This document shows positions 8,722 to 17,222 of a stretch of 64,000 bases of DNA, piece by piece (within the stretch, counting starts at the first letter, position 1; the number at the start of each line of letters is the position of its first letter). The stretch is from contig CALWOA010000001.1 of NCBI GenBank assembly GCA_944382965.1, positions 1-64,000 on the forward strand, read 5' to 3'. The notes below the pieces were generated by a model. The model searched no databases. It saw only the letters and a list, made by a program, of their open reading frames with translations, and was not told the DNA's origin. The stretch is from an uncultured Oscillospiraceae bacterium (GTDB lineage: Bacteria; Bacillota; Clostridia; Oscillospirales; Oscillospiraceae). A program made the position numbers and the translations under genes.

Positions 8722-10386
8722 ATGGATTGGAAAATAGGAAAACAAAGAATTTGGAAGCTGGCGGGGGCATTCTTTGCCGCAATGGTGGTCTTTACTATTT
8801 TGTCCCGGGCGGCCTATCAACATGGAATTGCCGTGGTTACGACCCAGGCACCAGCTGGCGGAACCATTTCCCATCAGGTGATCCTGAACGGAAAAACGGT
8901 GCAGAACCAGGAGCAGGCGGTAACCACCGAAGCGGGATTACGGATTGCTGGGGTTTCTATTAACGAAGGCCAGCAGGTCAAGAAGGGGGAGGTGCTGTTT
9001 ACCTTGGACTTGGAGTATCTGGAAGAGGAAATTCTGAACCAGAAACAGGAGATGCAGAAACAGCAGCTGTCCATTCAGGACGCTTGGAGTCAAGAAGCAG
9101 CCAGCCGGGAACAGCGGGAGAACCAACAGGCCCAGGCGGAGGAAAACTACAACAGTGCTGTCTCCAAAGCCCAGAGCGATTTTGACCGGGCGGGAGAGGA
9201 ACTGTCCCAGGCGGAGCAGGCATTGGAGGATTACTACAACGGAACCGGAGCAGATCAGGATCAGGAAGAGAAACTGACTGCCGCCTGTGAGCAGGCCCAG
9301 GCAGATTACGAAGCGGCCCAAAACGCTGTGGAGCAGCTTCAGCAGGAGATGACCGAACGGATTCAGCAGGCACTGGATCAGGCAGCTGCCCAACCTCCCG
9401 ACCCTACGGAAGAAGACCAGAGCAGCGGCCTGACCCCGGAGGAAATCCAAACCATCACCCAGCAGATTCAGGCAGAGTATACCCCAAAACTATCCCAGGC
9501 CCAGCTACAGGTATCCCAGGCAAAACAAATCTGGGATACAGCGAAGGCGGAGCTGGATGCGTTTCTTCAAAATGGGGGTACGGACGAAGGTGAGATTACG
9601 GAACAGGAACTGCTGGAAGCCGTAGAGCGTGCCCAAGCGGCCTATGATGAAGCTCTGGCAGCGCTGGAAGATGCCGAGCGGGTTTATGGCCAAGCCATCA
9701 ATACCGCCAAACTCCCCACTGCTGTCAGCCATACTGCTCAGATTGGTCAGATTTCCTACGACCAGATGGCCCGAAAGTTGGAAAAGTTGGAAGCGCTGCG
9801 GGAAGCGGAGGGGAAAATCTGCGCTCCGGTGGATGGCATTGTCACGGAAAGCCGGGTCCAGACGGGAGAAAAAACCACCGATACCACGGCGGTTCTGTTG
9901 GCGGATCTGAGCCAGGGGTGCAAATTCTCCGGAACCATCACCCAGGAACAGAGCAAGTACATTGGCGTGGGAGATAAGGTCATACTCCGGGCAAGCAGCT
10001 CGGGGAAGGTATACAAAGACCTGCCGGTGACCACCCTTTCCATGGAGGAGGAAACCGGGCAACTGACGGTACAGCTGCCGGCGGGAACCCTGCCTTTGGG
10101 GGCCAGCGCAGAGATGAATTTTACCCGGAAGTCCCAGCCCTATTCCTGCTGTGTGCCCCTGTCGGCGCTGCATCTGGACGAGCGGAATATGCCCTATGTG
10201 CTGGTGGTGGAGCCGGTGGAAACGGTACTGGGTACCCAAATGCAGGCAAGAAAAGTCTCGGTAACAGTGCTGGAACAGAATGAGACCACTGCGGCCCTGG
10301 CAGAGGGAGCGGTACATAGGGAACAAAAAATCATTGTGGGTGCCGACCGGGCAGTGGACGACGGAAGCCGGGTTCGGGTGGGCTGA
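8722..10386 (+). CDS. HlyD/MacA-like membrane-fusion adaptor protein
   Basis: The 554-residue product has an N-terminal membrane anchor (about 11-28), a lipoyl-like half motif (AGVSINEGQQVKKGEVLF), a very long Gln/Glu/Ala-rich coiled coil (roughly residues 95-340), the second lipoyl half (ICAPVDGIVTESRVQTGEK) and a beta-barrel region. This is the architecture of the adaptors that work with MacB-like or RND exporters. In a Gram-positive cell it would project from the membrane into the wall. The start at 8722 has GGGAGGA ahead of it; the reading from 8668 overlaps the permease and was rejected. The next gene begins 1 base later and encodes a small MacB-like membrane protein, the likely partner. 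Confidence 0.8.
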   Translation: MDWKIGKQRIWKLAGAFFAAMVVFTILSRAAYQHGIAVVTTQAPAGGTISHQVILNGKTVQNQEQAVTTEAGLRIAGVSINEGQQVKKGEVLFTLDLEYLEEEILNQKQEMQKQQLSIQDAWSQEAASREQRENQQAQAEENYNSAVSKAQSDFDRAGEELSQAEQALEDYYNGTGADQDQEEKLTAACEQAQADYEAAQNAVEQLQQEMTERIQQALDQAAAQPPDPTEEDQSSGLTPEEIQTITQQIQAEYTPKLSQAQLQVSQAKQIWDTAKAELDAFLQNGGTDEGEITEQELLEAVERAQAAYDEALAALEDAERVYGQAINTAKLPTAVSHTAQIGQISYDQMARKLEKLEALREAEGKICAPVDGIVTESRVQTGEKTTDTTAVLLADLSQGCKFSGTITQEQSKYIGVGDKVILRASSSGKVYKDLPVTTLSMEEETGQLTVQLPAGTLPLGASAEMNFTRKSQPYSCCVPLSALHLDERNMPYVLVVEPVETVLGTQMQARKVSVTVLEQNETTAALAEGAVHREQKIIVGADRAVDDGSRVRVG

Positions 10387-10387
10387 T

Positions 10388-11401
10388 ATGGACCGGAAAA
10401 AGAAAATTCGACTGGCGGTTTTGGCAGCGGCGGCGCTGCTGTATCTGGGAAGTTTCTGGGCCTGGAAAAAGACGCAGCCTTTTGAAAATCGGGTGCCCTT
10501 GGTACTGTCCAAACCGGTAAACGCTGACGAGGCGCAACGGATCTGGGATGCAGAACGGGAGGAAGAAGCGCCGGTGGGCTTCTGCTTCTGGGGAGAAGTC
10601 GGGGAGCAGATGGTTTCCTGCCGGGAAACCGGCGCTTCCGCTCGGGTGAACCGGATTGCCCTTTGGGGGAATCCGGAACTATTGGGGGCGGGAAGCCTGG
10701 CCTGGCGGGACGGATGCCTGATAGACCGGGAGACGGCCCAGACGTTATTCGGCACCGACCGCTGTGAAAATCAGACTTTGACTGCCGGGGAGAAGCGCTT
10801 GCCTGTGGTGGGAATCCGCTCGGACATTCGCCCTGCCATGGTATCCCGGGCGGAAGGAAACCAAGATCATCTGAACCGATGTGTTCTGGCAGTTCCCTCA
10901 GCCCAGGGAAAGGTGCAGGGGGAGGCGTTTCTGATGCGCTGGGGATTGGAGGGAACGGTGCTGGACTTTTATCCCTTTCAGGCCTTGTGCCGGAATCTTC
11001 TGCTGCTGTTTCCAGGGGTACTGCTGGGGAGTCTGGGACTTTCCTTAGAAAAAGAGAGAAAGAATCTGACCTTGGAAGGCATTCGCTCCCGGAAACAGCT
11101 GCGGTTACTGGGCAAATCTCTCCTGGGTATCGCTATTTTGCTGGGAAGTCTTTGGCTGCTGGGCAGACAGGTGACAGTGCCCGGGGATATGATTCCCTCC
11201 CGGTGGTCGGACTTTTCCTTCTGGAGCCGGTGGTGGGAAGCACAGCGGGAAAACTTCCAGCGGATTCTGGCCACCTCCTTGGGAAGCGAGTGGTTGCAAA
11301 TGCAGGCAAATATGGTAAAATCAATGGTGTGTTCCACAGCGTCAGCCATGCTGGCCCTGTGGGCGGTGAGGAGGGAAAACCATGCGGATACTGCTGATTG
11401 A
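10388..11401 (+). CDS. Small MacB/FtsX-like membrane protein with extracellular domain
   Basis: The 337-residue product has a membrane segment at about 8-25 and an extracytoplasmic domain to about residue 195. The run GAGSLAWRDGCLIDRETAQ, then LFG and LPVVGI, resembles the periplasmic core of MacB permeases. Three more hydrophobic segments follow, near 203-222, 236-257 and 303-325. That is the topology of an FtsX-type permease, but it is shorter than usual and no adjacent ATPase exists. The last 20 bases overlap the response-regulator gene, so the two are translationally coupled. It may be a signalling or non-canonical transport component rather than an exporter. Family assignment is moderate. 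Confidence 0.55.
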   Translation: MDRKKKIRLAVLAAAALLYLGSFWAWKKTQPFENRVPLVLSKPVNADEAQRIWDAEREEEAPVGFCFWGEVGEQMVSCRETGASARVNRIALWGNPELLGAGSLAWRDGCLIDRETAQTLFGTDRCENQTLTAGEKRLPVVGIRSDIRPAMVSRAEGNQDHLNRCVLAVPSAQGKVQGEAFLMRWGLEGTVLDFYPFQALCRNLLLLFPGVLLGSLGLSLEKERKNLTLEGIRSRKQLRLLGKSLLGIAILLGSLWLLGRQVTVPGDMIPSRWSDFSFWSRWWEAQRENFQRILATSLGSEWLQMQANMVKSMVCSTASAMLALWAVRRENHADTAD

Positions 11402-12062
11402 GGATGACGAAAGCTTAGGGCAGACCCTGTCCTATCAGCTGCAGCAGGCAGGTTTCGCAGTTGACGTGAGCCGGGATGGAGAAGAAGGCCTGATGTTTGC
11501 CCGGGAGGGACTGCATGACCTGATCCTCCTGGACCGGATGCTGCCGGGACTGGATGGCATGGAGGTTCTGGAAAAGCTGCGCCGGGAGGGAATTTCCACG
11601 CCGGTGATCTTCCTGACGGCTCTGGGGCAGGTTTCGGACCGAACCCAGGGTCTCAACAATGGTGCAGATGACTACCTGGTCAAGCCCTTCGCCTTTGAGG
11701 AACTGCTGGCCCGGATTCGCTGCGTACTTCGTCGTCCGGCGGTGCTGCAACAGGAGCAGATTCTGCGCTATGGAGATGTTGCCTATGACCCCCGATCCCT
11801 GACTTTGAGCCGGGGAGAGAACAGCACCGCTTTATCCAAGCGCTTGGGGGATTTGTTGGAACTGTTCCTGCGAAATCCCGGCCAGACCTTGCCCCGAGAG
11901 ACCATCCTCCTGCGGGTATGGGGCATGGACTCCGATGTGGAGGATGGCAATTTGGACAACTATACCTATTTTCTCCGCCGCAGTCTGCGTAAGGTGGGCA
12001 GCCGCTTACAGCTGGCGACGGTCCGGGGGGTAGGGTATCGATTGGAGGATCGCCATGATTAA
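11382..12062 (+). CDS. OmpR-family response regulator
   Basis: The 226-residue DNA-binding regulator has a receiver domain at 1-115 with acidic residues DD at 8-9, phospho-acceptor D51 in LILLDRMLPG, the conserved threonine in FLTALG and lysine in LVKPFAF. A winged-helix output domain follows, ending in TVRGVGYRLE. It overlaps the preceding gene by 20 bases and the kinase gene by 8, a standard two-component pair inside the operon. Candidate binding sites are the TTAGAG direct repeats at 6939 and 13326. Confidence 0.95.
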   Translation: MRILLIEDDESLGQTLSYQLQQAGFAVDVSRDGEEGLMFAREGLHDLILLDRMLPGLDGMEVLEKLRREGISTPVIFLTALGQVSDRTQGLNNGADDYLVKPFAFEELLARIRCVLRRPAVLQQEQILRYGDVAYDPRSLTLSRGENSTALSKRLGDLLELFLRNPGQTLPRETILLRVWGMDSDVEDGNLDNYTYFLRRSLRKVGSRLQLATVRGVGYRLEDRHD

Positions 12063-13329
12063 CCATCTTCGTTGGAAACTGACGGCGTTCAACACCTTCA
12101 TTACCGGGGCTATTTTGGTGGGATTGACTTTGCTGTGCCTGTTTGTTTCGGAGAAGGACACCCGGAATCAGGCTTTTCAGAATTTTACCGGCACCCTGGG
12201 AACGGCTTCTGCCTATCTGGGGAGCCAAAACCAAATTTCTGTCACCTGGCTGCGGCAGATGGAAAGTACGGGGCGGGTCTGCATTTCCATTCGGGATGGA
12301 GACACGCCCCTGTTTTCCATGGGGTTGTCTGAGAAAGGGCAGCGGTTGGAGGCAGATTACCAACTGGCCAGGGAGCGTGCCCAGACGGACTACCGCTTGA
12401 GCACCCGCACCGGAGGCAGCTGTACATTTTCCATGGAAGGTAAGGCAGGGCAGCATTATTTTGCCGGTGTAGCGCTGATTTCCAAGGGAGACCGGGCGCT
12501 GGAACTGATTTTCCTGTACCCACTGGCGGATCTGGAGCAAGGAATCCTTCGCCAGCGGATGGTGGTGGGCATTGGCTTAGGGGTAGGGATGGTGCTGCTG
12601 TGGGTATTTTCCTGGTGCTTTACGGGCAAAATGCTTCGCCCCATTCAGGAAAGCCAGCAGCGGCAGACAAGATTCACCGCAGCCGCATCCCACGAATTGC
12701 GAACGCCTTTGGCGGCGATTTTGTCGGCGGCCTCTGCTATGGAGGGAGCCGACCCCACCCAGCAGGCTCGGTTTTCGGACATGATACGCCGGGAAGGCCA
12801 GCGGATGACCCGGCTGATCGGGGATATGCTGACCCTGACCAGTGCCGACAACCAGAACTGGGACATCCGCCCGGAGCCGGTGGAGCCGGATATGCTTTTG
12901 CTGGAAGTATACGAAACCTATCTGCCATTGTCTAAGGAAAGAGGGCTGAAACTGTCCCTGTCTTTGCCGGAGGAATTGGGGCAGAAGGGCAGCTGGGATC
13001 GGCAGCGGATTGTGCAGGTACTGTCCATTTTGCTGGACAATGCCATGAGCTATACCCCTGCGCCCGGGGATATCCGGGTGGAACTGCTCTGGGGACGGGG
13101 ATGTGCCCGGATTCGGGTCAGCGATACCGGTCCCGGTGTTCCTGACCAGGAAAAGGCCCGGATTTTTCAGCGTTTCCACCGGGGAGAGAAAGCCCGCTCC
13201 GACCGGGGGCATTTTGGCTTGGGGTTGAGCATCGCCTGGGAAATTGTGAAGTGCCATCGGGGGAAACTCTGGGTGGAGGATGCCCCGGGGGGCGGGGCGG
13301 CATTTGTGCTGGAACTTCCTGTCAGTTAG
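12055..13329 (+). CDS. Sensor histidine kinase
   Basis: The 424-residue membrane kinase has membrane segments at about 11-32 and 169-189 that flank a roughly 135-residue extracellular sensor region. The H-box is ASHELRTPLAAI with phospho-acceptor H213. The ATPase domain contains the N-box LLDNAMSYTP, DTGPGVP and the glycine-rich HFGLGLSIAWE. It overlaps the regulator gene by 8 bases. Its stop codon (13327-13329) lies within the TTAGAG repeat that precedes the lipoprotein gene, so kinase coding and the next promoter share sequence. The signal is unknown; the extracellular lipoprotein downstream is a candidate partner. Confidence 0.94.
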   Translation: MINHLRWKLTAFNTFITGAILVGLTLLCLFVSEKDTRNQAFQNFTGTLGTASAYLGSQNQISVTWLRQMESTGRVCISIRDGDTPLFSMGLSEKGQRLEADYQLARERAQTDYRLSTRTGGSCTFSMEGKAGQHYFAGVALISKGDRALELIFLYPLADLEQGILRQRMVVGIGLGVGMVLLWVFSWCFTGKMLRPIQESQQRQTRFTAAASHELRTPLAAILSAASAMEGADPTQQARFSDMIRREGQRMTRLIGDMLTLTSADNQNWDIRPEPVEPDMLLLEVYETYLPLSKERGLKLSLSLPEELGQKGSWDRQRIVQVLSILLDNAMSYTPAPGDIRVELLWGRGCARIRVSDTGPGVPDQEKARIFQRFHRGEKARSDRGHFGLGLSIAWEIVKCHRGKLWVEDAPGGGAAFVLELPVS

Positions 13330-13358
13330 AGACCTTTTAGAGATTGAGGGAGTATACT
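13326..13358 (+). promoter_or_regulatory. Phased direct repeat and -10 box ahead of the lipoprotein gene
   Basis: TTAGAG at 13326-13331 and 13337-13342, 11 bases apart, then TATACT at 13353-13358, 16 bases after the start of the second copy. The repeat, its AC-starting 5-base spacer and the distance to the -10 box all match the element at 6939-6971. The -10 is near consensus and no -35 box is present, as expected for an activator-dependent promoter. Confidence 0.65.
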
Positions 13359-13389
13359 CCAGTCATCTTCACAAAGGAGTGATTGTTTT

Positions 13390-15705
13390 ATGAAGCAATA
13401 TAAACGCTGGATTGCCCTGGCGCTGTCCCTTTTTGGGGTGCTGGGCTGTCTTGCCGGCTGCGGAGCCGGAGATTCCACCATCACCCAGGCCACCCCGGGA
13501 ACGGACGCCGGGCAGACCGAATCTGCGCCCAATGGCGGCGAAACCACTGCCGCAGCCATGGGCCGGTATGTGGAGCAGACGGTGCAGCTGCCGGAGTGCA
13601 GTTATCCAATCGATATGGTGATGCTCTCCACCGGGCAGCTCCGGGTGGCAGTGAAAGACAACAATTATGAGGCGCTGATCTGCACTGCCGGGGAAACCCT
13701 GGGGCAGTGGCAGAGCGTGGAGAACCTGCCCGAGGACATTACTGCCAGCGGACGTGTGGAATCTTTGGCATTGTCTGCTGACGGCAGCATCTTCTGCTCC
13801 ACCGTACAGGAAATGGAAGATGGCACCTACCAGTACCACTTCTGGATTGCAGATCCTGCGGGAACCTGTCGGGAGATTCCCATTACCTATCCGGATCTGG
13901 ACAATACTGCGGGATTGTTGGTGTCATCCTGTGATTTTACGGCCAGCGGACGGCTGTTTGTGGATCTCAATATCCGGGACGTGCGAGAAATCAATCTGGA
14001 AACCGGAGAACTCAGTGAAAACCTCAATGACGCAGGCGTCTCTACCATGGCTTTGGAGTGCGCCGGAGAGAATCTTTACCTGTTGGGATGGAGTGGAGCT
14101 TACGTTTGGAACGAGGACAATGGGCTGCAGCCGCTGTCCGGCGTTCTGGAAGAGCAGGTTGCCGCTTCTCTGAAAGCCACGGAAGGCTATTCCCCCAAGG
14201 TGACCTTCTGGGAAAATTCCCAAGGCTACCTGATGTTTACCACCCATGAGGGGCTTTATAGCTATGTTCCCGACGGCAGCGTTACCGAGGAACTGGTGAG
14301 CGGCACCGGAACTTCCCTGGCAGACCCGGTCTTTTTCCCCACAGCCATGACTGGGGGAACGGATGACAGTTTCTATGTGCTGGGAAGGCAGAACGGACAG
14401 CCTGCCTTGTACCATTATGTATACGACCCCAATGTACCCACCGAGCCCAGTACCCATCTGACGGTGTACAGCCTGTATCCCCAGGAGACCCTAATGCAGC
14501 TGATTTCTCAGTATCAGAAAGCCCATCCGGAAACCGCTGTAACCCTGGAAGTGGGCCTGACGGGAGAGGACGGCGTGACCGAATCCGATGCCATCCGCAC
14601 CCTGAACACCCAAATTCTGGCAGGAGACGGCCCGGACCTGATCTGCCTGGATGGATTCAACCTGAATACCTATCAGGAAAAGGGCCTGCTGGCGGATCTG
14701 ACCCAGATTCTGGATCAGGGCGAGAAAACGTTGGAGCAGGTAACCAAGTGCTATGCTGATGAGGGCAAAGTATACATGGTGCCCACAGCCTTTGCCATTC
14801 CGGTGGTGTATGGCCCCGGAGAGATTGTCTCCCAGATTCAGGATCTGGATTCCCTGGTGACGGCGGCTGGCCTGGCAAAGGACGCCAATCCCGAATCCAA
14901 CACTGTATTCAGTGGATTCATCCCCACTTATTTGGCGGATAAATTTTATGATTGCTGCTCTGCATCCTGGTTCCGGGAAGATGGAACCTTGGATGGGCAG
15001 AAACTAGAGCAGTTCTACGCTGCTATGCAGGAGCTCTATGCCATGGACAGCGAGTTCCGGCAGAACTTGCAGCAGATGATGGAGAGTGAAGGACGCTCTC
15101 TGGAGGATGTGGAATATATTCCCGGCGAGTATACCGGATTGGGCGGTGCCATCACGATTTTCTCCACCAATTCCTGCCTGGATGCGGGAACTTTGGAGAG
15201 TATGGATAATTGGTCCTATGCCCTGGTCGGGGACGAGAGTTTTGAAGCGTATCAAGTTTTGCCCCTCAACGTCCAGGCATCCAATGTGTTTTTGCCCCGG
15301 CGGGTTATGGGCATTCTGAACAGCAGCACCCAGCAGGAGGCGGCAGCGCAGTTCCTGAGCTTCCTTTTGAGTGAGGAAGCCCAGAGCAGCGCCCAGGGCT
15401 TCGGATTCCCGGTAAATCAGGCGGCCTTTGATCGACAAATCACCCAGGACCGTACCTTGGATACGTCGCTTGCCATGAGTGATGAAGACGGAAATATGGA
15501 TACATTCTATCTTCGCTACCCCGACGCAGAACTGCGGCAGCAGTTTAAGACCTGGGTCGACCAGCTGACCACCCCTGCCTCCACCGACCGGATCATCCGC
15601 AGCATGGTCGTCGAGCAGGCGGCTGCCTGCCTCAATGGAGAGCTTACCCCCCAGCAGGCGTCTGATGCAGCGTTGCAGGCACTGAACCTGTACCTGACGG
15701 AGTAA
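13390..15705 (+). CDS. Two-part lipoprotein: N-terminal propeller-like domain and C-terminal solute-binding domain
   Basis: The 771-residue exported lipoprotein has a signal peptide ending at the lipobox LAGC (C24). After a low-complexity linker, residues about 55-350 contain repeated beta-strand segments with alternating hydrophobics (SLALSADGSIFCS, TMALECAGENLYLL, TGGTDDSFYVLGR), reading like a beta-propeller. From about 355 onward (LTVYSLYPQETLMQLISQYQ) it matches family 1 extracellular sugar-binding proteins, with DLICLDG and a C-terminal FLLSEEAQ. Ordinary binding proteins lack the first half. It has its own repeat-bearing promoter and is followed after 4 bases by the carboxypeptidase. 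It probably delivers substrate to the 7.0 kb permeases, informs the kinase, or does both. Confidence 0.75.
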   Translation: MKQYKRWIALALSLFGVLGCLAGCGAGDSTITQATPGTDAGQTESAPNGGETTAAAMGRYVEQTVQLPECSYPIDMVMLSTGQLRVAVKDNNYEALICTAGETLGQWQSVENLPEDITASGRVESLALSADGSIFCSTVQEMEDGTYQYHFWIADPAGTCREIPITYPDLDNTAGLLVSSCDFTASGRLFVDLNIRDVREINLETGELSENLNDAGVSTMALECAGENLYLLGWSGAYVWNEDNGLQPLSGVLEEQVAASLKATEGYSPKVTFWENSQGYLMFTTHEGLYSYVPDGSVTEELVSGTGTSLADPVFFPTAMTGGTDDSFYVLGRQNGQPALYHYVYDPNVPTEPSTHLTVYSLYPQETLMQLISQYQKAHPETAVTLEVGLTGEDGVTESDAIRTLNTQILAGDGPDLICLDGFNLNTYQEKGLLADLTQILDQGEKTLEQVTKCYADEGKVYMVPTAFAIPVVYGPGEIVSQIQDLDSLVTAAGLAKDANPESNTVFSGFIPTYLADKFYDCCSASWFREDGTLDGQKLEQFYAAMQELYAMDSEFRQNLQQMMESEGRSLEDVEYIPGEYTGLGGAITIFSTNSCLDAGTLESMDNWSYALVGDESFEAYQVLPLNVQASNVFLPRRVMGILNSSTQQEAAAQFLSFLLSEEAQSSAQGFGFPVNQAAFDRQITQDRTLDTSLAMSDEDGNMDTFYLRYPDAELRQQFKTWVDQLTTPASTDRIIRSMVVEQAAACLNGELTPQQASDAALQALNLYLTE

Positions 15706-15709
15706 GGCT

Positions 15710-16456
15710 ATGGACGTTTCCCGGGAATACGAAACCGGGGCAGAGGTTTTCATACCATCTCTTGCGGAAAAGTATGCCGTAAAACAGCGCAAAAGAAGAA
15801 AGCGGGCCTTTTCCAGGAAAATCCTACCGATACTTGTGGCCATTTGTATTCTTTTGGCACTGGGCCTGAGCGGCTTGCTTTCCGGTTTCCAGCACACTGC
15901 CTCGTTGGATCGGGGATGGAATCTGATCCTGGTGAACTATGAATATCGGCTGCCCCGGAACTATACGGTAGAACTGACACAGCTATATAACGGTGAACGG
16001 GTGGACAGCCGGATGTATCCGGCGCTTCAGGAAATGTTCGACGACATGCGTGCTGAGGGGGTATATCCCATTGTGGCCTCCGGCTACCGTTCGGAGGAGG
16101 AACAGCAGATGCTGCTGGAAGAAAAGATACAGCAGTATCGTGACCAGGGGTATTCCCTTAAAAAGGCCAGGGAAGCGGCGCTGCTCCGGGTGGCAGAGCC
16201 GGGAACCAGCGAACATCAGCTGGGACTGGCTGTGGATATTAACCAGGAGGGCACTCGCTCCACAGCCAGCCAGGTATATACCTGGCTGGAGGAACACGCC
16301 TGGGAATACGGCTTTATCCTCCGGTATCCGGAAGAAAAATCCCACATCACCGGCATCACCAACGAACCTTGGCACTACCGCTATGTGGGACAGACTGCCG
16401 CGGAAGAAATCAACCAGCGGGGCATTACCCTGGAAGAATACCTGGATGCAGCATAA
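15710..16456 (+). CDS. VanY-like D-alanyl-D-alanine carboxypeptidase (M15B)
   Basis: Zinc carboxypeptidase that trims the terminal D-Ala from peptidoglycan stem peptides. The 248-residue product has a basic N-terminus and one membrane anchor (about 38-60), and its domain lies outside the cell. Zinc ligands are visible as H169 and D176 in TSEHQLGLAVDI, and H222 in EPWHYRYVG; SGYRSEEEQ at 124-132 is the family's substrate-side motif. It starts 4 bases after the lipoprotein gene and ends the operon at a hairpin. Its place next to a two-component system recalls van-type clusters, but no vanH/A/X homologue is present. Confidence 0.9.
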   Translation: MDVSREYETGAEVFIPSLAEKYAVKQRKRRKRAFSRKILPILVAICILLALGLSGLLSGFQHTASLDRGWNLILVNYEYRLPRNYTVELTQLYNGERVDSRMYPALQEMFDDMRAEGVYPIVASGYRSEEEQQMLLEEKIQQYRDQGYSLKKAREAALLRVAEPGTSEHQLGLAVDINQEGTRSTASQVYTWLEEHAWEYGFILRYPEEKSHITGITNEPWHYRYVGQTAAEEINQRGITLEEYLDAA

Positions 16457-16463
16457 AAACACC

Positions 16464-16494
16464 AAAGCGCCTGTTCTTTAAGAACAGGCGCTTT
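16464..16494. terminator. Terminator between converging operons
   Basis: Fourteen-base perfect stem AAAGCGCCTGTTCT / AGAACAGGCGCTTT with a 3-base loop. The T run is better on the minus strand (end of the DUF4956 operon), but the hairpin sits at the end of both operons. Confidence 0.8.
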
Positions 16495-16535
16495 GATCAT
16501 CTCATTGCAGAGACTGCGGTGTCGCATAAACTTGA

Positions 16536-17210
16536 TCAGAACGTCACTTCTCCATCGTGAGCCAAAAGTGACGCAGACAATATTCCAGACTGTGACATAA
16601 TTTCTCGAATCAAGGGAGCACCCTTATCCGTACGCAGCTCAATTACCAAGTCCAATGTGTCAGAAGTCATGTTTCGGGACTTCACACGATAACTCCGGGC
16701 ATATTTGGAAACAATCCCGCACAACATGTCCTCTGCATCCAAATTCGCAGCATTTATCACCAGAATCATCGGTGCTCTCGCCACCGGAAGATGATTCAAA
16801 ACCAAAATTCCGATTGTCAGAATCACGGATAAAATTACTGCTGTTTCTGCCAATCCGGCGCCGCAGATAATGCCAACACTAATGGACCAGAAGAGGAACA
16901 TGAGGTCAATAGGGTCTTTGATTGCGGTCCGGAATCGGACAATGGATAGTGCGCCAACCATACCCAGTGACAATACCACGCTGGATTGCATTGTCAAAAT
17001 CAAAGCTGCCGTGATGACTGTCATTCCTGCGAGAGAGATATTAAAATTCTTGGAGTAGAAAGTTTTGCGGGTAATCACCCGGTACACCAGGAAGATATAC
17101 AGTGCCAGCACACAAGCGATAGCCAACGCAACTACCACCGTTACCGTGGTGATGGGTGCAGTTGCGTAACCTTCTAAAAAGGAATTTTTAAATATGTCAC
17201 GAAAAGTCAT
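16536..17210 (-). CDS. DUF4956-family membrane protein
   Basis: The 224-residue protein has four to five membrane segments in its first 150 residues (for example 22-42 and 62-90), including the conserved MVGALSIVRFRTAIKDP, then a soluble C-terminal domain of about 75 residues. The sequence pattern fits the DUF4956 family, whose members occur beside VTC-type polyphosphate polymerases. It is the last gene of the CotH-VTC-DUF4956 operon, 12 bases after the polymerase gene. A role in handling or exporting the polymer is inferred from neighbourhood only. Confidence 0.82.
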   Translation of the reverse strand: MTFRDIFKNSFLEGYATAPITTVTVVVALAIACVLALYIFLVYRVITRKTFYSKNFNISLAGMTVITAALILTMQSSVVLSLGMVGALSIVRFRTAIKDPIDLMFLFWSISVGIICGAGLAETAVILSVILTIGILVLNHLPVARAPMILVINAANLDAEDMLCGIVSKYARSYRVKSRNMTSDTLDLVIELRTDKGAPLIREIMSQSGILSASLLAHDGEVTF

Positions 17211-17222
17211 GGTAATTTCCTC

